Source of the DNA: Haematococcus lacustris
Taxonomy: Eukaryota > Chlorophyta > Chlorophyceae > Chlamydomonadales > Haematococcaceae
Reading direction: 5' to 3'
Assembly (NCBI GenBank): GCA_030144725.1
Contig: JASKMD010000017.1
Span: 10,802,036 to 10,866,035, forward strand
Length of the DNA: 64,000 nucleotides
The notes under the pieces are model-generated. The model searched no databases. It saw nothing but the letters and a program-made list of their open reading frames with translations, and was not told where the DNA came from. A program made the translations under genes and the position numbers. Positions 40,763 through 52,961 of this stretch are shown here, in pieces (the stretch's first letter is position 1; every line of letters starts with the position of its first letter).

Positions 40763-41136
40763 ATGGCGCCGCGCAACACCAGCTTGAGCTTTTCAATTGA
40801 CAGCAGTGACGATGGACAGTTTGGTAGGCACCGTGCATCCTCTCAATCCCTGGACATTGTATTCTCGGAAGACGAGGAACAGGCGCCCCCTCCCAGCAGC
40901 AGGCTGGACAAGGCCAGGCCCCCTGGAGGCAAAGCTTCGCACCAGGTACACTGACATGACAGCCAGGCATGCTGACAGCTGAGCCATTCTGAACTACTAG
41001 CTGACAGCCCTGTGCCACTCTTAATCACGCATACAGAGGAGCCTGGAATCCTACTCCATTGAGTTTTCTGATACAGGCTCGCTGGCAAACAGCCTGGACA
41101 TTCAGGTGCAGGCCAGGCAATGTCTGCCGCGAGGGT
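40763..41136 (+). CDS. Small acidic Ser-rich protein, two exons
   Basis: Exon 1 is 40763-40945 (61 codons, phase 0) with donor CAG/GTACAC; exon 2 starts at 41037 after ATACAG. Exon 2 may read to a stop at 41134-41136 or splice at 41105 (CAG/GTGCAG). The product shows three related short motifs (LSFSIDSSDD, SLDIVFSEDEE, SYSIEFSDTGS), alternating hydrophobic-acidic stretches that might be phosphorylation or interaction motifs. No family recognised. The left end of the giant palindrome lies 325 bp downstream. Confidence 0.45.
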
Positions 41137-41239
41137 AGGCACATGCCACATTTGGTTCTCCTACTATGGTTGTTTTACGGCAGGTTTTCACAGCCTAGCG
41201 ACATCGCTGTATCAGCACCATGACCATCACTAGAACCTA

Positions 41240-41460
41240 CATTGGAGGACCTACACACAGTGTTTGCTATGTGGGGTTCCCATGCACATGGCATGGCCGC
41301 CTACCACCTACACTATTGCCTGACCCCTGTGACAAGGCTATAGTCTAGAGTTGGCACAACAAACATGCACTGGTTGTAAGCTGGTTAGAGCTCAAAGGGG
41401 GGCACACTACTGTGCTACAGGCGGCTGCTGCTGGGCCTTCTGTAGCTTGTCTCGCAGTCG
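41240..41460 (-). pseudogene. Fanzor extreme C-terminus plus tail, abutting the palindrome
   Basis: Minus strand: CGACTGCGAGACAAGC then a frame ending QQPPVAQ and a stop near 41411, followed by the conserved tail (CATGTTTG, CAATAGTGTAGGTGGTAGGCG). The fragment ends exactly at 41460, where the left palindrome arm begins. Confidence 0.65.
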
Positions 41461-42844
41461 CCCAGTCTGGCTTCAGACGGAAGTCAAACAGGCTTGGGGA
41501 AATAGCTTTGGATGCCTTTTTCATTAGCTTTCCGGCCTCCTCCTGCTTGTCTGCCATCGTCCAGCAGGTTGGGCGCTAATCAGGCTACATTGTGTCGTGT
41601 AAGGAAACCACGACCACTCGCAATAGCAGACATATTGCCGCTGTAGCGTGACTACGACTTGCAGGCAGGATTTGTGTTCCTCGTATGTGTGCGCTGTGCC
41701 CCAGCAACCGCCCCAACCATATAACGGCCGGTAAACAGCGTTGTGTTGCGGGGTCAAACCTCAATGATGGCACATTGGTTGATTTGCCAGTAGCATATGC
41801 ATCATTGGTCATCTATACCATGAACCTGTGCTAAAAGCGAATTGAACGCCCATGCGCAACACAACGCAGCGTTGCATTTGCAAGGCGAGTGGTGCCCAGT
41901 GCCTGTCTTGCGGCCCCTCATCCAAATGCGCACGTGGCCGGCGTAGGCTAGAGCCTAAATGACTCCCCGTCGACCGGCAGACGATAGCGGTGACACGGCC
42001 GGCCTATCCCGGTTCCGGTGCCCCAGCACCAGCTCAGCGGCGTCCAGGGAAGGTCCCGCTTCAGGTGTGCCTGCCTAAGCCCAGCACGGCAGCGGGGCAC
42101 ACACCTCTCGCGCCTTGTGCTCGCAGATGTACCCGCAGCCTAGCTACACCCTCCTCCTGCTCCACCCCAGCCACCACCCTCTCTCGCTGAAGGCTAGCCA
42201 CCTCCACCCCCATCCCTTGCTCTGGTTGCTTCTTACGACAGACCAACTCAGCATGCCTCCTGAGCAGCTCTACCCTTGTTCTGACTCTCAACATCTGGCG
42301 GTGCGTGACCAGCTGCTACCGGCACTGCGAGCTGTGGCGCTACCCTGACGGCCTGCCCTTCCCGCCCGTATCCGCGAAGGGAGATCACAACCGCATGGAA
42401 GAAGGATAAGAAGGACGAGAAGGCCGCCTGGCATGTGGTGGGGAGGCAGCGGTGGCTGCATTGGCTTCCCGGGCACCATCACCCTACATGCGGCAACACT
42501 ATACAATCGCCACCACCCCCAGCATCAAACACCAGTATCAGCGTAAAGGTACAGGCTTACTAATTGTGGTGTGGAAGCTAAAGGAAACTGTATGCTCTGA
42601 GGTGGGACTGCTGTGGGTGCAGCACTTCCTCCCTCACTAGGGACTACTACGAGGGACCACTAGGGACCACAAGGGAATGCTAAGGACCACTGCGTGGGGG
42701 CGGTGTTTGCTGTGTGGAGTTATGTTCCCATGCACACGGCATGGGCGCCTTCCACCTACACTTTTGCCTGACCCTGTGATAGAGCAATAGCCCAGAGTTG
42801 GCATGACGGAGCGCACTGATGCGAGCTGATGATAGCTCAAGAGG

Positions 42845-43245
42845 GGGCACACACTACTGTACCACAGCAGGCTGCTGCTGCTGCTGGTGGGCGGTCTCGC
42901 AACTGGTGGGCGGTCTCGCAACTGTTTGTAGCCAGGTCAGAATACTCCTTGCCCTTGGCTGGCAGCTTCACCTGGTCTGGCCACTAACACAGCTTCAGCG
43001 TGCGCCACTTGCTCTCCCCAATGGGCTGCATTGCAGTCCCTGTCTACCCACCTGCCAAGCTGTGGTGCTGGCTTGGCTTGGCAGCCTTGCCCTCGCTTCG
43101 GCATGTGCCCTTGGTGGGCTGGGTGGGCTCTTGGTAACGAGGGTTGTCGCTGGGCCCTGCTTTCGCTTGGCGGTGCCCTTCCGCTTCGTCATTGTGCGAT
43201 GTGCTTTGAGACGGCTGTGGCCTTTTCAAGCAACTTGGGTCTCCA
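42845..43245 (-). pseudogene. Fanzor C-terminal fragment (left arm)
   Basis: Exact mirror of 53660-54060. Confidence 0.65.
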
Positions 43246-43943
43246 CGGCTGACTTTCACAGAGTGATGAACATGGAAGTTATTGGACAGCCAGCACCGTC
43301 CATCAGCACAGCCTGCTGGGGCCAACAGTACAGTGGCAGTGCCTGGCCACCACACGCCTGTGCCTCACGCATACCCCCACTCCTGAAACGCCTCATGACA
43401 CTCCTCCCGAATGTGCTGCTCCATAGCCGGGTCCAGCCTGCATGCAGTACTGTGCTGGCGACCTTGCTGTGCTTCACACGCCTGTCGCACAGGTCATGAG
43501 AGCAAGCCCCTCAACCCTTTGGCCCCTTGGCTGGCGAGCAGCTGTGCAAGGGCCGTGGCATGAGGTGGTTGGGGGTGAGGGTGCTGTGTCTTCCCCCCTG
43601 TGTCTGGGGGGTTGGGTGGGCTCAGCTGCCTGCCAGCTCTGCCAGGCATACAGCAGCTGTAGCAGCCGCTACAGCACAGGTTGATCACAGCCTGCAGCCA
43701 CTCCTGCCAGCATGTTCATTGAGCCTTCTTAGACTCTTCTTCCTTATCAGCACTGCCCGTCGGTCTGGGCTGCGGCTGCAGCTCAGTCTGGCAAGCTATG
43801 GCCAGTGCGGATGTCAATACCTACCTGACTAATACTGATGTGAGTGATGTCTCATGTGACTGTTCCACTCCTTAGCTTCCCTGGTTCTCAAGGTTTTGTG
43901 TTTGCAGTCAACTTCCTTCTTAGCCTTGTGCCTTGCCTCGTGC

Positions 43944-44598
43944 CTAATCGTTTTGTTTCACCCCTTCTCTTCTCTGACTTGTGCCAAAACCACAGCTACT
44001 GCTTTGACTGGTGAAGTGCTGGGCGATATCTTTGCGCAGCTGGCGCCAACCAACCTGAGCAGTTATTGCCCGCAAAGCAGCACAGCTAGACCAGGACAGC
44101 TGTGCCCGTGCTGCCCAGCCCTGCCCGCACCTGCCAAGCTGGTTCTTCTTGAAGTCGGCTAGGGAGGCGCAGTAGGTTTGGAAGCGAGGCAGCAGTGCTT
44201 CAAAACGCCCCGACCACCTGCAACACCCCCAGTCCCACAGGCCCTAGTAGTGCCTATGATGGTGGTTATGATGGTTATGGTGGCTGTGGTGGCCACCTGC
44301 AGCCCCACAGGCCCTAGTAGTGCTCATGGTGGTGCTAGCGGTGGTGCTACTGCCACAAGGCTGCAGAGCCAGGGTCAGCAAGAGCACCTTGTGTTCTACA
44401 TCATATGCCTGAGAACGAAAGCAATGACGTGGTGGCCCTGTTATAGGTTGTACAGTTGTGTGAAAAGCCGCTGTGTATCAGGTTCAATGGAAGGGCACGA
44501 TCAGAAGCGCTGCAATGTGCTCTGTTGCAACATGCAGCAACACCCCAAGCCTGCCTACCTTCCTACCTCGTGCGCATCTCCTGTCGGCTGCCGGACGA

Positions 44599-44634
<36 letters not shown>

Positions 44635-47600
44635 CTGAGTGCTGCTGCAGCTATCCTGGCCACGTGTCTGGCCCCTAGCCCAGCTACCGCCCCGCTGCCA
44701 CGCCTGCAGCCGCCCTGGGCTGTCACTCGGTCCATTCCCTCCTCCTCCCGCCTCACCCAAACGCAGCATACACGCGGCGTAGGACCTGCAGGGGCTCCTT
44801 CTCAAGCTCAGCAAAGGACAGCTCGACCAGGCTGCCGGGCGCTAGTTTCACACGTTCAGCCACATACTCCCTGAACAAGCAGAGATGCGAGATGCGGGCG
44901 CATGGGCAGCGGCATGTCGGCGGCTGCTGTTCCTGCTGCAATGCCACACCATGCCCCTCAGCCCTTTGCTGCTCATACCCTCAGTACTGTAACTGTTGCC
45001 AATGTAAGTCGCCAATGTAACTGTTGCCAATGTAAGTCGCCAATGTAACTGTTGCCAATGTAAGTCGCCAATGTAACTGTTGCCAATGTAAGTCGCCAAT
45101 GTAACTGTTGCCAATGTAAGTCGCCAATGTAACTGTTGCCAATGTAAGTCGCGAGAGTGATAGTTGCCAATGTAAGTCGCCAATGCCCTGTAGTAATAGT
45201 AGGGGAACAACTGTGCTGTTCCTGCTGCCCCTGCTGCTCCTGCTGCTGCTGCTTGCCCTGAGTGTGGCGCTGGGTGCTGCCACTCACTGGTGCATGGTGA
45301 CGAACTGCCGCACCAGGTGGTCTGTCAGCTCTTCGTTGCTAGGCTGCTGCAGGTAGCAGTACCAGAAGTACCTGTGGCACCAGCTGGTCAGCAGCTGATC
45401 CGAGCTGATGTGTATGTGCAGGTGCCAACTCTGATCGATGATAGCCTGGATCAGCAGGTCATGCCGATAAGATGAGGTCCCTTGTACCCCTAACATCAAC
45501 AGGCCCTGCTAGTCATTACCGGCGCCCCCATTCTTTCCTCAAACAATTGAATGGGCAGCAACTACAGCAGAGCAGTGGGTGCCCTCCCAGCAGGATGACA
45601 TGGTGCAGATGGGCTAGGGGTGCGGGGACCTGGGCTACATGTGGCTGTGAGACCAGTAGCAGCGCTGAATCGCAATCCCTGTCCAGCCACCTGCCTGACT
45701 GTGGTGCTGGCTTGGCTTTGGCAGCCTTGCCCTTGCCCTTGCCACTGGACTGCCCAGTAGCGAAAGGAGTGCGGACGACCGGGCTACCCACGACCACACG
45801 TCCATGGCGTAGTAGTAGATATGCAGTCTGCTCAAGAATGCATACTTCATAGTGTAGACCTGGTGCCTGCTACTGCCTGCTACTGGCCTCAACCCGTGAC
45901 TCTAAACTCTACCCTGCATGCATCGAAAACCCACAACTGGGATCTACTGGACCACACAGGTGTATGTCAGGCAAGCAACCGGTCTTATACGTCGAAATTA
46001 GGTGCGGCACAAGTGCGGCATCCATTCTCAGCAGCGTGTTGCAGCCTGCATGCGTGTCTTGCGCCTAGGGGCCAGGCAGTGGTAGGATTGGCTCCCGCAG
46101 CCATGTGTGTCTCGCGGGTCAGGCAGTAGTGCAGGGGTTTGGCTCCAGCAGCCCCAGGGGCACTGCTGAGGACGAAGTGGACCTTAAGGCTGATGTCGCA
46201 TTGGCAAAGGGATAGGAGCAGAGAAATCCAGGCAGCTGGTGACCCACGAGCTCATTTAGTCAAGGCAGTCACAGCTGTACTGACTGTTTTGCACAAGTCA
46301 GGCCATGGCCAGGTAGCTGAACTAGCAGCTGTCAAGGGATCATGGGTATGTTTGCAGTGAGCGCTCACAGACCAACAGCTGCAGGGAAGTAGCTTTGTCT
46401 TGAGGTGTACTGGGCCTATGTGTGGTGTGGGTAAGGCACGCGGGTGAGAGCAAAGGGTGGATCGGCCCAAACTTACGTGTCCGCCATGTGGAAAGAGGAT
46501 TGCATCACCTGCAGCCAGCCAGCCAGGTAAGCAGCCAAGGCACGATGCCAGGGTCAGCACACCATGGCAATGCCAATGCCAAGGGCCAATGCCAGGGTCA
46601 GCACACCATGCCAATGCCAAGGGTAAATGCCAGGGTCAGCACACCATGCCCCTCAGCCCTTTGCTGCTCATACCCTCCTGGTCAGACCTACACCTCCTTC
46701 CATGAACTGCCCCTGCAGCCTGCCCTCCCGCACCCTGCCTGATTTGTCCCTGCTGCTCCACCACCCTCCTCTGCCCCACCACCCTCCTCTGCCCCACCAC
46801 CCTCCTCTGCCCCACCCACTGCTGCCTGACCTGCACTGGGTGGCGGTGGATGTACAGGTAGCGGGCCTTGGGGAAGGCCGAGCGCCACCAGGCCAGCCGA
46901 GCTGTGTGCACTGGAGACTTGATCAACAGCGGGCGTGGCTCCCTCCAGCTGCTGCTGGTGCTGCTTGTAGTGTTGCTGCCGCCCTGGTGGCTCCAACCCC
47001 CCTTGGTGGGTGCTGCTCTGCTGACAGCTGCACCTGGTGCCGCTGTGTGCTCACCGTCCGTGACCACCACCCGCTGCTGCAGCTGGCCTTGCCGGAGGAG
47101 CTGCTTAGACCTGGTATAGCAGTCCCTGAAGGTGACCTGCGGACCCCAGCCCCGTCACACCAAGACCACACCGCAAGCATCAGGGGTGGGGGCATCACAA
47201 TCGCGCAGGTCAACCATGCCCCAATGCTGAGAAGCATCAGACACTGCGGCAGGCCCAAGGCAGTCCTGTATCATTTGATTAGTTCCTGGGGTCCTTCTCT
47301 CCTCCTTTCCTGGATGGGTTCCTGGACCCCAGTGCGCTGTCGTCCCTGTCCAGCGTACCCTGCCCGTCCTGGCCCCGTCCTGGCCCCTGCCTGGCTCCTG
47401 CCCTCACCGCTTGCTTCTTGCGTTGTGGAATTTGTAGTCATCAAGGGTGCGACCGAGGCTACCACAACGTGTTTGTAGTAGCTGAGCGAGATTACCCGCA
47501 GTCAAGCATGTTGCTCCTTGTTGAGCAAGTTTTGTTTGGCCTGCCCTCACCCGTCTTACCCCTCCCGGCCTGTAAAATGTGTATTCCCCTGATTCCCTCT

Positions 47601-47811
47601 TACCCCTCCCGGCCTGCCTCGCCCTGATATACAACTGCCTGACCTTCTTAAGGAACCAGATCAGGGCATCCTGCCATGCAGTAAGGCCGGCAGCAGGGGT
47701 CAGGCCGCGCAGGCTGAGCAGCGGGCGCAGGGCAGCCTCCTCACAGGGGACTACCAGGGGCAGGTAGTAGGACACGCCACCCGTCAGCAGGTTCACTGCG
47801 ATCTCGTCCTC
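43944..47811 (-). CDS. Sulfotransferase, left-arm copy (5' part missing)
   Basis: Mirror of the right-arm gene: exons 47811-47644, 47136-47111, 46948-46831, about 45462-45288, 44870-44757, 44217-43944 (stop). The coding sequence is identical as far as compared. As on the other arm, the exon for the PAPS-binding P-loop is absent before the axis. Either both copies are truncated genes or the axis is an artificial join. Confidence 0.8.
44990..45187. repeat. 28-bp minisatellite, left arm
   Basis: Tandem units built from AACTGTTGCCAATGTAAGTC and GCCAATGT. One unit fewer than the right-arm array. Lies in a sulfotransferase intron. Confidence 0.9.
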
Positions 47812-48433
47812 CTGCACCCTCAACACAGTCACCATGTTGAGTCCATGTGAGCGGTGTATTGCCGCAACGTCGGCATGAGAATGACATGTAGCGCTGCTGC
47901 TGCTGCTGATGATGATGGTGATGATGGTGGCAACAACACTCACCGACGGCAGCATCATGCAGCTGCATCACCCACACCCCTTGTTGTGCTGTGCATAGCA
48001 GTAGGCGTATGCCAAGCACTGTGTGACACTGGTGTTGGTGGTGGTGGTGATGGTGGTGTTGACACAGAGCATGCACAGCATGTGCATGGTGCCAACTCTG
48101 ATCGATGATAGCCTGGATCAGCAGGTCATGCCGATAAGATGAGGTCCCTTGTAACCTTAACATCAACAGGCCCTGCCAGCATTAACCGGCGCCCCCATTC
48201 TTTCCTCAAACATTTGAATCAGCAGCAACTACAGCAGAGCAGTGGGGTGCCCTCCCAGCAGGATGACATGGTGCAGATGGGCTAGGGGTGCGGGGACCTG
48301 GGCTACATGTGGCTGTGAGACTGCCCAGTAGCACACAAGCCGACGACGAATGTGGCGTCACACAACTGTGTATTTTCCAGGGAAACCCAAGTTGCTTGAA
48401 AAGGCCACCGCCCGTCTCAATGCGCATCGCGTG

Positions 48434-48443
48434 ACGGTCATGA
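48434..48443. other. Palindrome spacer (10 bp)
   Basis: ACGGTCATGA between ATGCGCATCGCGTG and its inverse CACGCGATGCGCAT. Confidence 0.95.
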
Positions 48444-48555
48444 CACGCGATGCGCATTGAGACGGGCGGTGGCCTTTTCAAGCAACTTGGGTTTCCCTGG
48501 AAAATACACAGTTGTGTGACGCCACATTCGTCGTCGGCTTGTGTGCTACTGGGCA

Positions 48556-48789
48556 GTCTCACAGCCACATGTAGCCCAGGTCCCCGCACCCCTAGCCCAT
48601 CTGCACCATGTCATCCTGCTGGGAGGGCACCCCACTGCTCTGCTGTAGTTGCTGCTGATTCAAATGTTTGAGGAAAGAATGGGGGCGCCGGTTAATGCTG
48701 GCAGGGCCTGTTGATGTTAAGGTTACAAGGGACCTCATCTTATCGGCATGACCTGCTGATCCAGGCTATCATCGATCAGAGTTGGCACC
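48556..48789 (+). repeat. Intra-arm direct repeat, copy 1
   Basis: ~234 bp nearly identical to 51224-51456 on the same arm (mirrored on the left arm at 48088-48321 and 45421-45653). It includes a duplicate of the start of the sulfotransferase exon near 51.4 kb (SSYRHDLLIQAIIDQSW), so the gene has an internal partial duplication. Confidence 0.85.
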
Positions 48790-49065
48790 ATGCACATGCT
48801 GTGCATGCTCTGTGTCAACACCACCATCACCACCACCACCAACACCAGTGTCACACAGTGCTTGGCATACGCCTACTGCTATGCACAGCACAACAAGGGG
48901 TGTGGGTGATGCAGCTGCATGATGCTGCCGTCGGTGAGTGTTGTTGCCACCATCATCACCATCATCATCAGCAGCAGCAGCAGCGCTACATGTCATTCTC
49001 ATGCCGACGTTGCGGCAATACACCGCTCACATGGACTCAACATGGTGACTGTGTTGAGGGTGCAG

Positions 49066-52000
49066 GAGGACGAGATCGCAGTGAACCTGCTGACGGGTGG
49101 CGTGTCCTACTACCTGCCCCTGGTAGTCCCCTGTGAGGAGGCTGCCCTGCGCCCGCTGCTCAGCCTGCGCGGCCTGACCCCTGCTGCCGGCCTTACTGCA
49201 TGGCAGGATGCCCTGATCTGGTTCCTTAAGAAGGTCAGGCAGTTGTATATCAGGGCGAGGCAGGCCGGGAGGGGTAAGAGGGAATCAGGGGAATACACAT
49301 TTTACAGGCCGGGAGGGGTAAGACGGGTGAGGGCAGGCCAAACAAAACTTGCTCAACAAGGAGCAACATGCTTGACTGCGGGTAATCTCGCTCAGCTACT
49401 ACAAACACGTTGTGGTAGCCTCGGTCGCACCCTTGATGACTACAAATTCCACAACGCAAGAAGCAAGCGGTGAGGGCAGGAGCCAGGCAGGGGCCAGGAC
49501 GGGGCCAGGACGGGCAGGGTACGCTGGACAGGGACGACAGCGCACTGGGGTCCAGGAACCCATCCAGGAAAGGAGGAGAGAAGGACCCCAGGAACTAATC
49601 AAATGATACAGGACTGCCTTGGGCCTGCCGCAGTGTCTGATGCTTCTCAGCATTGGGGCATGGTTGACCTGCGCGATTGTGATGCCCCCACCCCTGATGC
49701 TTGCGGTGTGGTCTTGGTGTGACGGGGCTGGGGTCCGCAGGTCACCTTCAGGGACTGCTATACCAGGTCTAAGCAGCTCCTCCGGCAAGGCCAGCTGCAG
49801 CAGCGGGTGGTGGTCACGGACGGTGAGCACACAGCGGCACCAGGTGCAGCTGTCAGCAGAGCAGCACCCACCAAGGGGGGTTGGAGCCACCAGGGCGGCA
49901 GCAACACTACAAGCAGCACCAGCAGCAGCTGGAGGGAGCCACGCCCGCTGTTGATCAAGTCTCCAGTGCACACAGCTCGGCTGGCCTGGTGGCGCTCGGC
50001 CTTCCCCAAGGCCCGCTACCTGTACATCCACCGCCACCCAGTGCAGGTCAGGCAGCAGTGGGTGGGGCAGAGGAGGGTGGTGGGGCAGAGGAGGGTGGTG
50101 GGGCAGAGGAGGGTGGTGGAGCAGCAGGGACAAATCAGGCAGGGTGCGGGAGGGCAGGCTGCAGGGGCAGTTCATGGAAGGAGGTGTAGGTCTGACCAGG
50201 AGGGTATGAGCAGCAAAGGGCTGAGGGGCATGGTGTGCTGACCCTGGCATTTACCCTTGGCATTGGCATGGTGTGCTGACCCTGGCATTGGCCCTTGGCA
50301 TTGGCATTGCCATGGTGTGCTGACCCTGGCATCGTGCCTTGGCTGCTTACCTGGCTGGCTGGCTGCAGGTGATGCAATCCTCTTTCCACATGGCGGACAC
50401 GTAAGTTTGGGCCGATCCACCCTTTGCTCTCACCCGCGTGCCTTACCCACACCACACATAGGCCCAGTACACCTCAAGACAAAGCTACTTCCCTGCAGCT
50501 GTTGGTCTGTGAGCGCTCACTGCAAACATACCCATGATCCCTTGACAGCTGCTAGTTCAGCTACCTGGCCATGGCCTGACTTGTGCAAAACAGTCAGTAC
50601 AGCTGTGACTGCCTTGACTAAATGAGCTCGTGGGTCACCAGCTGCCTGGATTTCTCTGCTCCTATCCCTTTGCCAATGCGACATCAGCCTTAAGGTCCAC
50701 TTCGTCCTCAGCAGTGCCCCTGGGGCTGCTGGAGCCAAACCCCTGCACTACTGCCTGACCCGCGAGACACACATGGCTGCGGGAGCCAATCCTACCACTG
50801 CCTGGCCCCTAGGCGCAAGACACGCATGCAGGCTGCAACACGCTGCTGAGAATGGATGCCGCACTTGTGCCGCACCTAATTTCGACGTATAAGACCGGTT
50901 GCTTGCCTGACATACACCTGTGTGGTCCAGTAGATCCCAGTTGTGGGTTTTCGATGCATGCAGGGTAGAGTTTAGAGTCACGGGTTGAGGCCAGTAGCAG
51001 GCAGTAGCAGGCACCAGGTCTACACTATGAAGTATGCATTCTTGAGCAGACTGCATATCTACTACTACGCCATGGACGTGTGGTCGTGGGTAGCCCGGTC
51101 GTCCGCACTCCTTTCGCTACTGGGCAGTCCAGTGGCAAGGGCAAGGGCAAGGCTGCCAAAGCCAAGCCAGCACCACAGTCAGGCAGGTGGCTGGACAGGG
51201 ATTGCGATTCAGCGCTGCTACTGGTCTCACAGCCACATGTAGCCCAGGTCCCCGCACCCCTAGCCCATCTGCACCATGTCATCCTGCTGGGAGGGCACCC
51301 ACTGCTCTGCTGTAGTTGCTGCCCATTCAATTGTTTGAGGAAAGAATGGGGGCGCCGGTAATGACTAGCAGGGCCTGTTGATGTTAGGGGTACAAGGGAC
51401 CTCATCTTATCGGCATGACCTGCTGATCCAGGCTATCATCGATCAGAGTTGGCACCTGCACATACACATCAGCTCGGATCAGCTGCTGACCAGCTGGTGC
51501 CACAGGTACTTCTGGTACTGCTACCTGCAGCAGCCTAGCAACGAAGAGCTGACAGACCACCTGGTGCGGCAGTTCGTCACCATGCACCAGTGAGTGGCAG
51601 CACCCAGCGCCACACTCAGGGCAAGCAGCAGCAGCAGGAGCAGCAGGGGCAGCAGGAACAGCACAGTTGTTCCCCTACTATTACTACAGGGCATTGGCGA
51701 CTTACATTGGCAACTATCACTCTCGCGACTTACATTGGCAACAGTTACATTGGCGACTTACATTGGCAACAGTTACATTGGCGACTTACATTGGCAACAG
51801 TTACATTGGCGACTTACATTGGCAACAGTTACATTGGCGACTTACATTGGCAACAGTTACATTGGCGACTTACATTGGCAACAGTTACATTGGCGACTTA
51901 CATTGGCAACAGTTACAGTACTGAGGGTATGAGCAGCAAAGGGCTGAGGGGCATGGTGTGGCATTGCAGCAGGAACAGCAGCCGCCGACATGCCGCTGCC

Positions 52001-52270
52001 CATGCGCCCGCATCTCGCATCTCTGCTTGTTCAGGGAGTATGTGGCTGAACGTGTGAAACTAGCGCCCGGCAGCCTGGTCGAGCTGTCCTTTGCTGAGCT
52101 TGAGAAGGAGCCCCTGCAGGTCCTACGCCGCGTGTATGCTGCGTTTGGGTGAGGCGGGAGGAGGAGGGAATGGACCGAGTGACAGCCCAGGGCGGCTGCA
52201 GGCGTGGCAGCGGGGCGGTAGCTGGGCTAGGGGCCAGACACGTGGCCAGGATAGCTGCAGCAGCACTCAG

Positions 52271-52306
<36 letters not shown>

Positions 52307-52961
52307 TCGTCCGGCAGCCGACAGGAGATGCGCACGAGGTAGGAAGGTAGGCAGGCTTGGGGTGTTGCTGCATGTTGCAACAGAGCACATTGCAGCGCTT
52401 CTGATCGTGCCCTTCCATTGAACCTGATACACAGCGGCTTTTCACACAACTGTACAACCTATAACAGGGCCACCACGTCATTGCTTTCGTTCTCAGGCAT
52501 ATGATGTAGAACACAAGGTGCTCTTGCTGACCCTGGCTCTGCAGCCTTGTGGCAGTAGCACCACCGCTAGCACCACCATGAGCACTACTAGGGCCTGTGG
52601 GGCTGCAGGTGGCCACCACAGCCACCATAACCATCATAACCACCATCATAGGCACTACTAGGGCCTGTGGGACTGGGGGTGTTGCAGGTGGTCGGGGCGT
52701 TTTGAAGCACTGCTGCCTCGCTTCCAAACCTACTGCGCCTCCCTAGCCGACTTCAAGAAGAACCAGCTTGGCAGGTGCGGGCAGGGCTGGGCAGCACGGG
52801 CACAGCTGTCCTGGTCTAGCTGTGCTGCTTTGCGGGCAATAACTGCTCAGGTTGGTTGGCGCCAGCTGCGCAAAGATATCGCCCAGCACTTCACCAGTCA
52901 AAGCAGTAGCTGTGGTTTTGGCACAAGTCAGAGAAGAGAAGGGGTGAAACAAAACGATTAG
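49066..52961 (+). CDS. Sulfotransferase, right-arm copy (5' part missing)
   Basis: Phase-consistent exons: 49066-49233, 49741-49766 (26-bp microexon), 49929-50046, about 51415-51589, 52035-52148, 52688-52961 with a TAG stop. The product matches the Sulfotransfer_3 pattern: VSYYLPLVVP, AWQDALIWFLKK, then PLLIKSPVHTARLAWW (KSPVHTAR motif), RYLYIHRHPVQ (3'-phosphate-binding RHP), FWYCYLQQPSNEELTDHLVR, LAPGSLVELSFAELEKEPL, and a C-terminal tail SLADFKKNQ. It would transfer sulfate from PAPS to a carbohydrate or small molecule, probably in the Golgi. The usual N-terminal PAPS loop (GTT-type P-loop) is not found between the palindrome centre and the first exon, so this copy starts inside the gene. 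Confidence 0.8.
51110..51225 (+). pseudogene. Fanzor RuvC-III fragment (right arm)
   Basis: GKGKGKAAKAKPAPQSGRWL then DRDCDSALL, the basic linker and catalytic RDC core of subfamily A, with Asn-Ala changed to Asp-Ser. Mirrored at 45652-45767 on the left arm. Confidence 0.65.
51224..51456 (+). repeat. Intra-arm direct repeat, copy 2
   Basis: Partner of 48556-48789; here the sequence continues into the functional-looking sulfotransferase exon. Confidence 0.85.
51690..51916. repeat. 28-bp minisatellite, right arm
   Basis: Inverse of the left array with one additional 28-bp unit (built from CGACTTACATTGGCAACAG). It accounts for the whole 28-bp length difference between the arms. Confidence 0.9.

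Larger units (their letters stand above)
41461..48433. repeat. Left arm of a 14-kb palindrome
   Basis: 6,973 bp that reappear as an inverted copy at 48444-55444. Coordinate sums of mirrored features are constant (96877 near the centre, 96905 outside a 28-bp repeat that differs by one unit). Every mirrored frame I compared is identical in length and sequence except in that minisatellite, so divergence is close to zero. Confidence 0.97.

Noticed and set aside
45000..52000. CRISPR-like array from the 28-bp repeats
   Set aside because: Units are contiguous with no unique spacers; it is a minisatellite in a eukaryotic intron.
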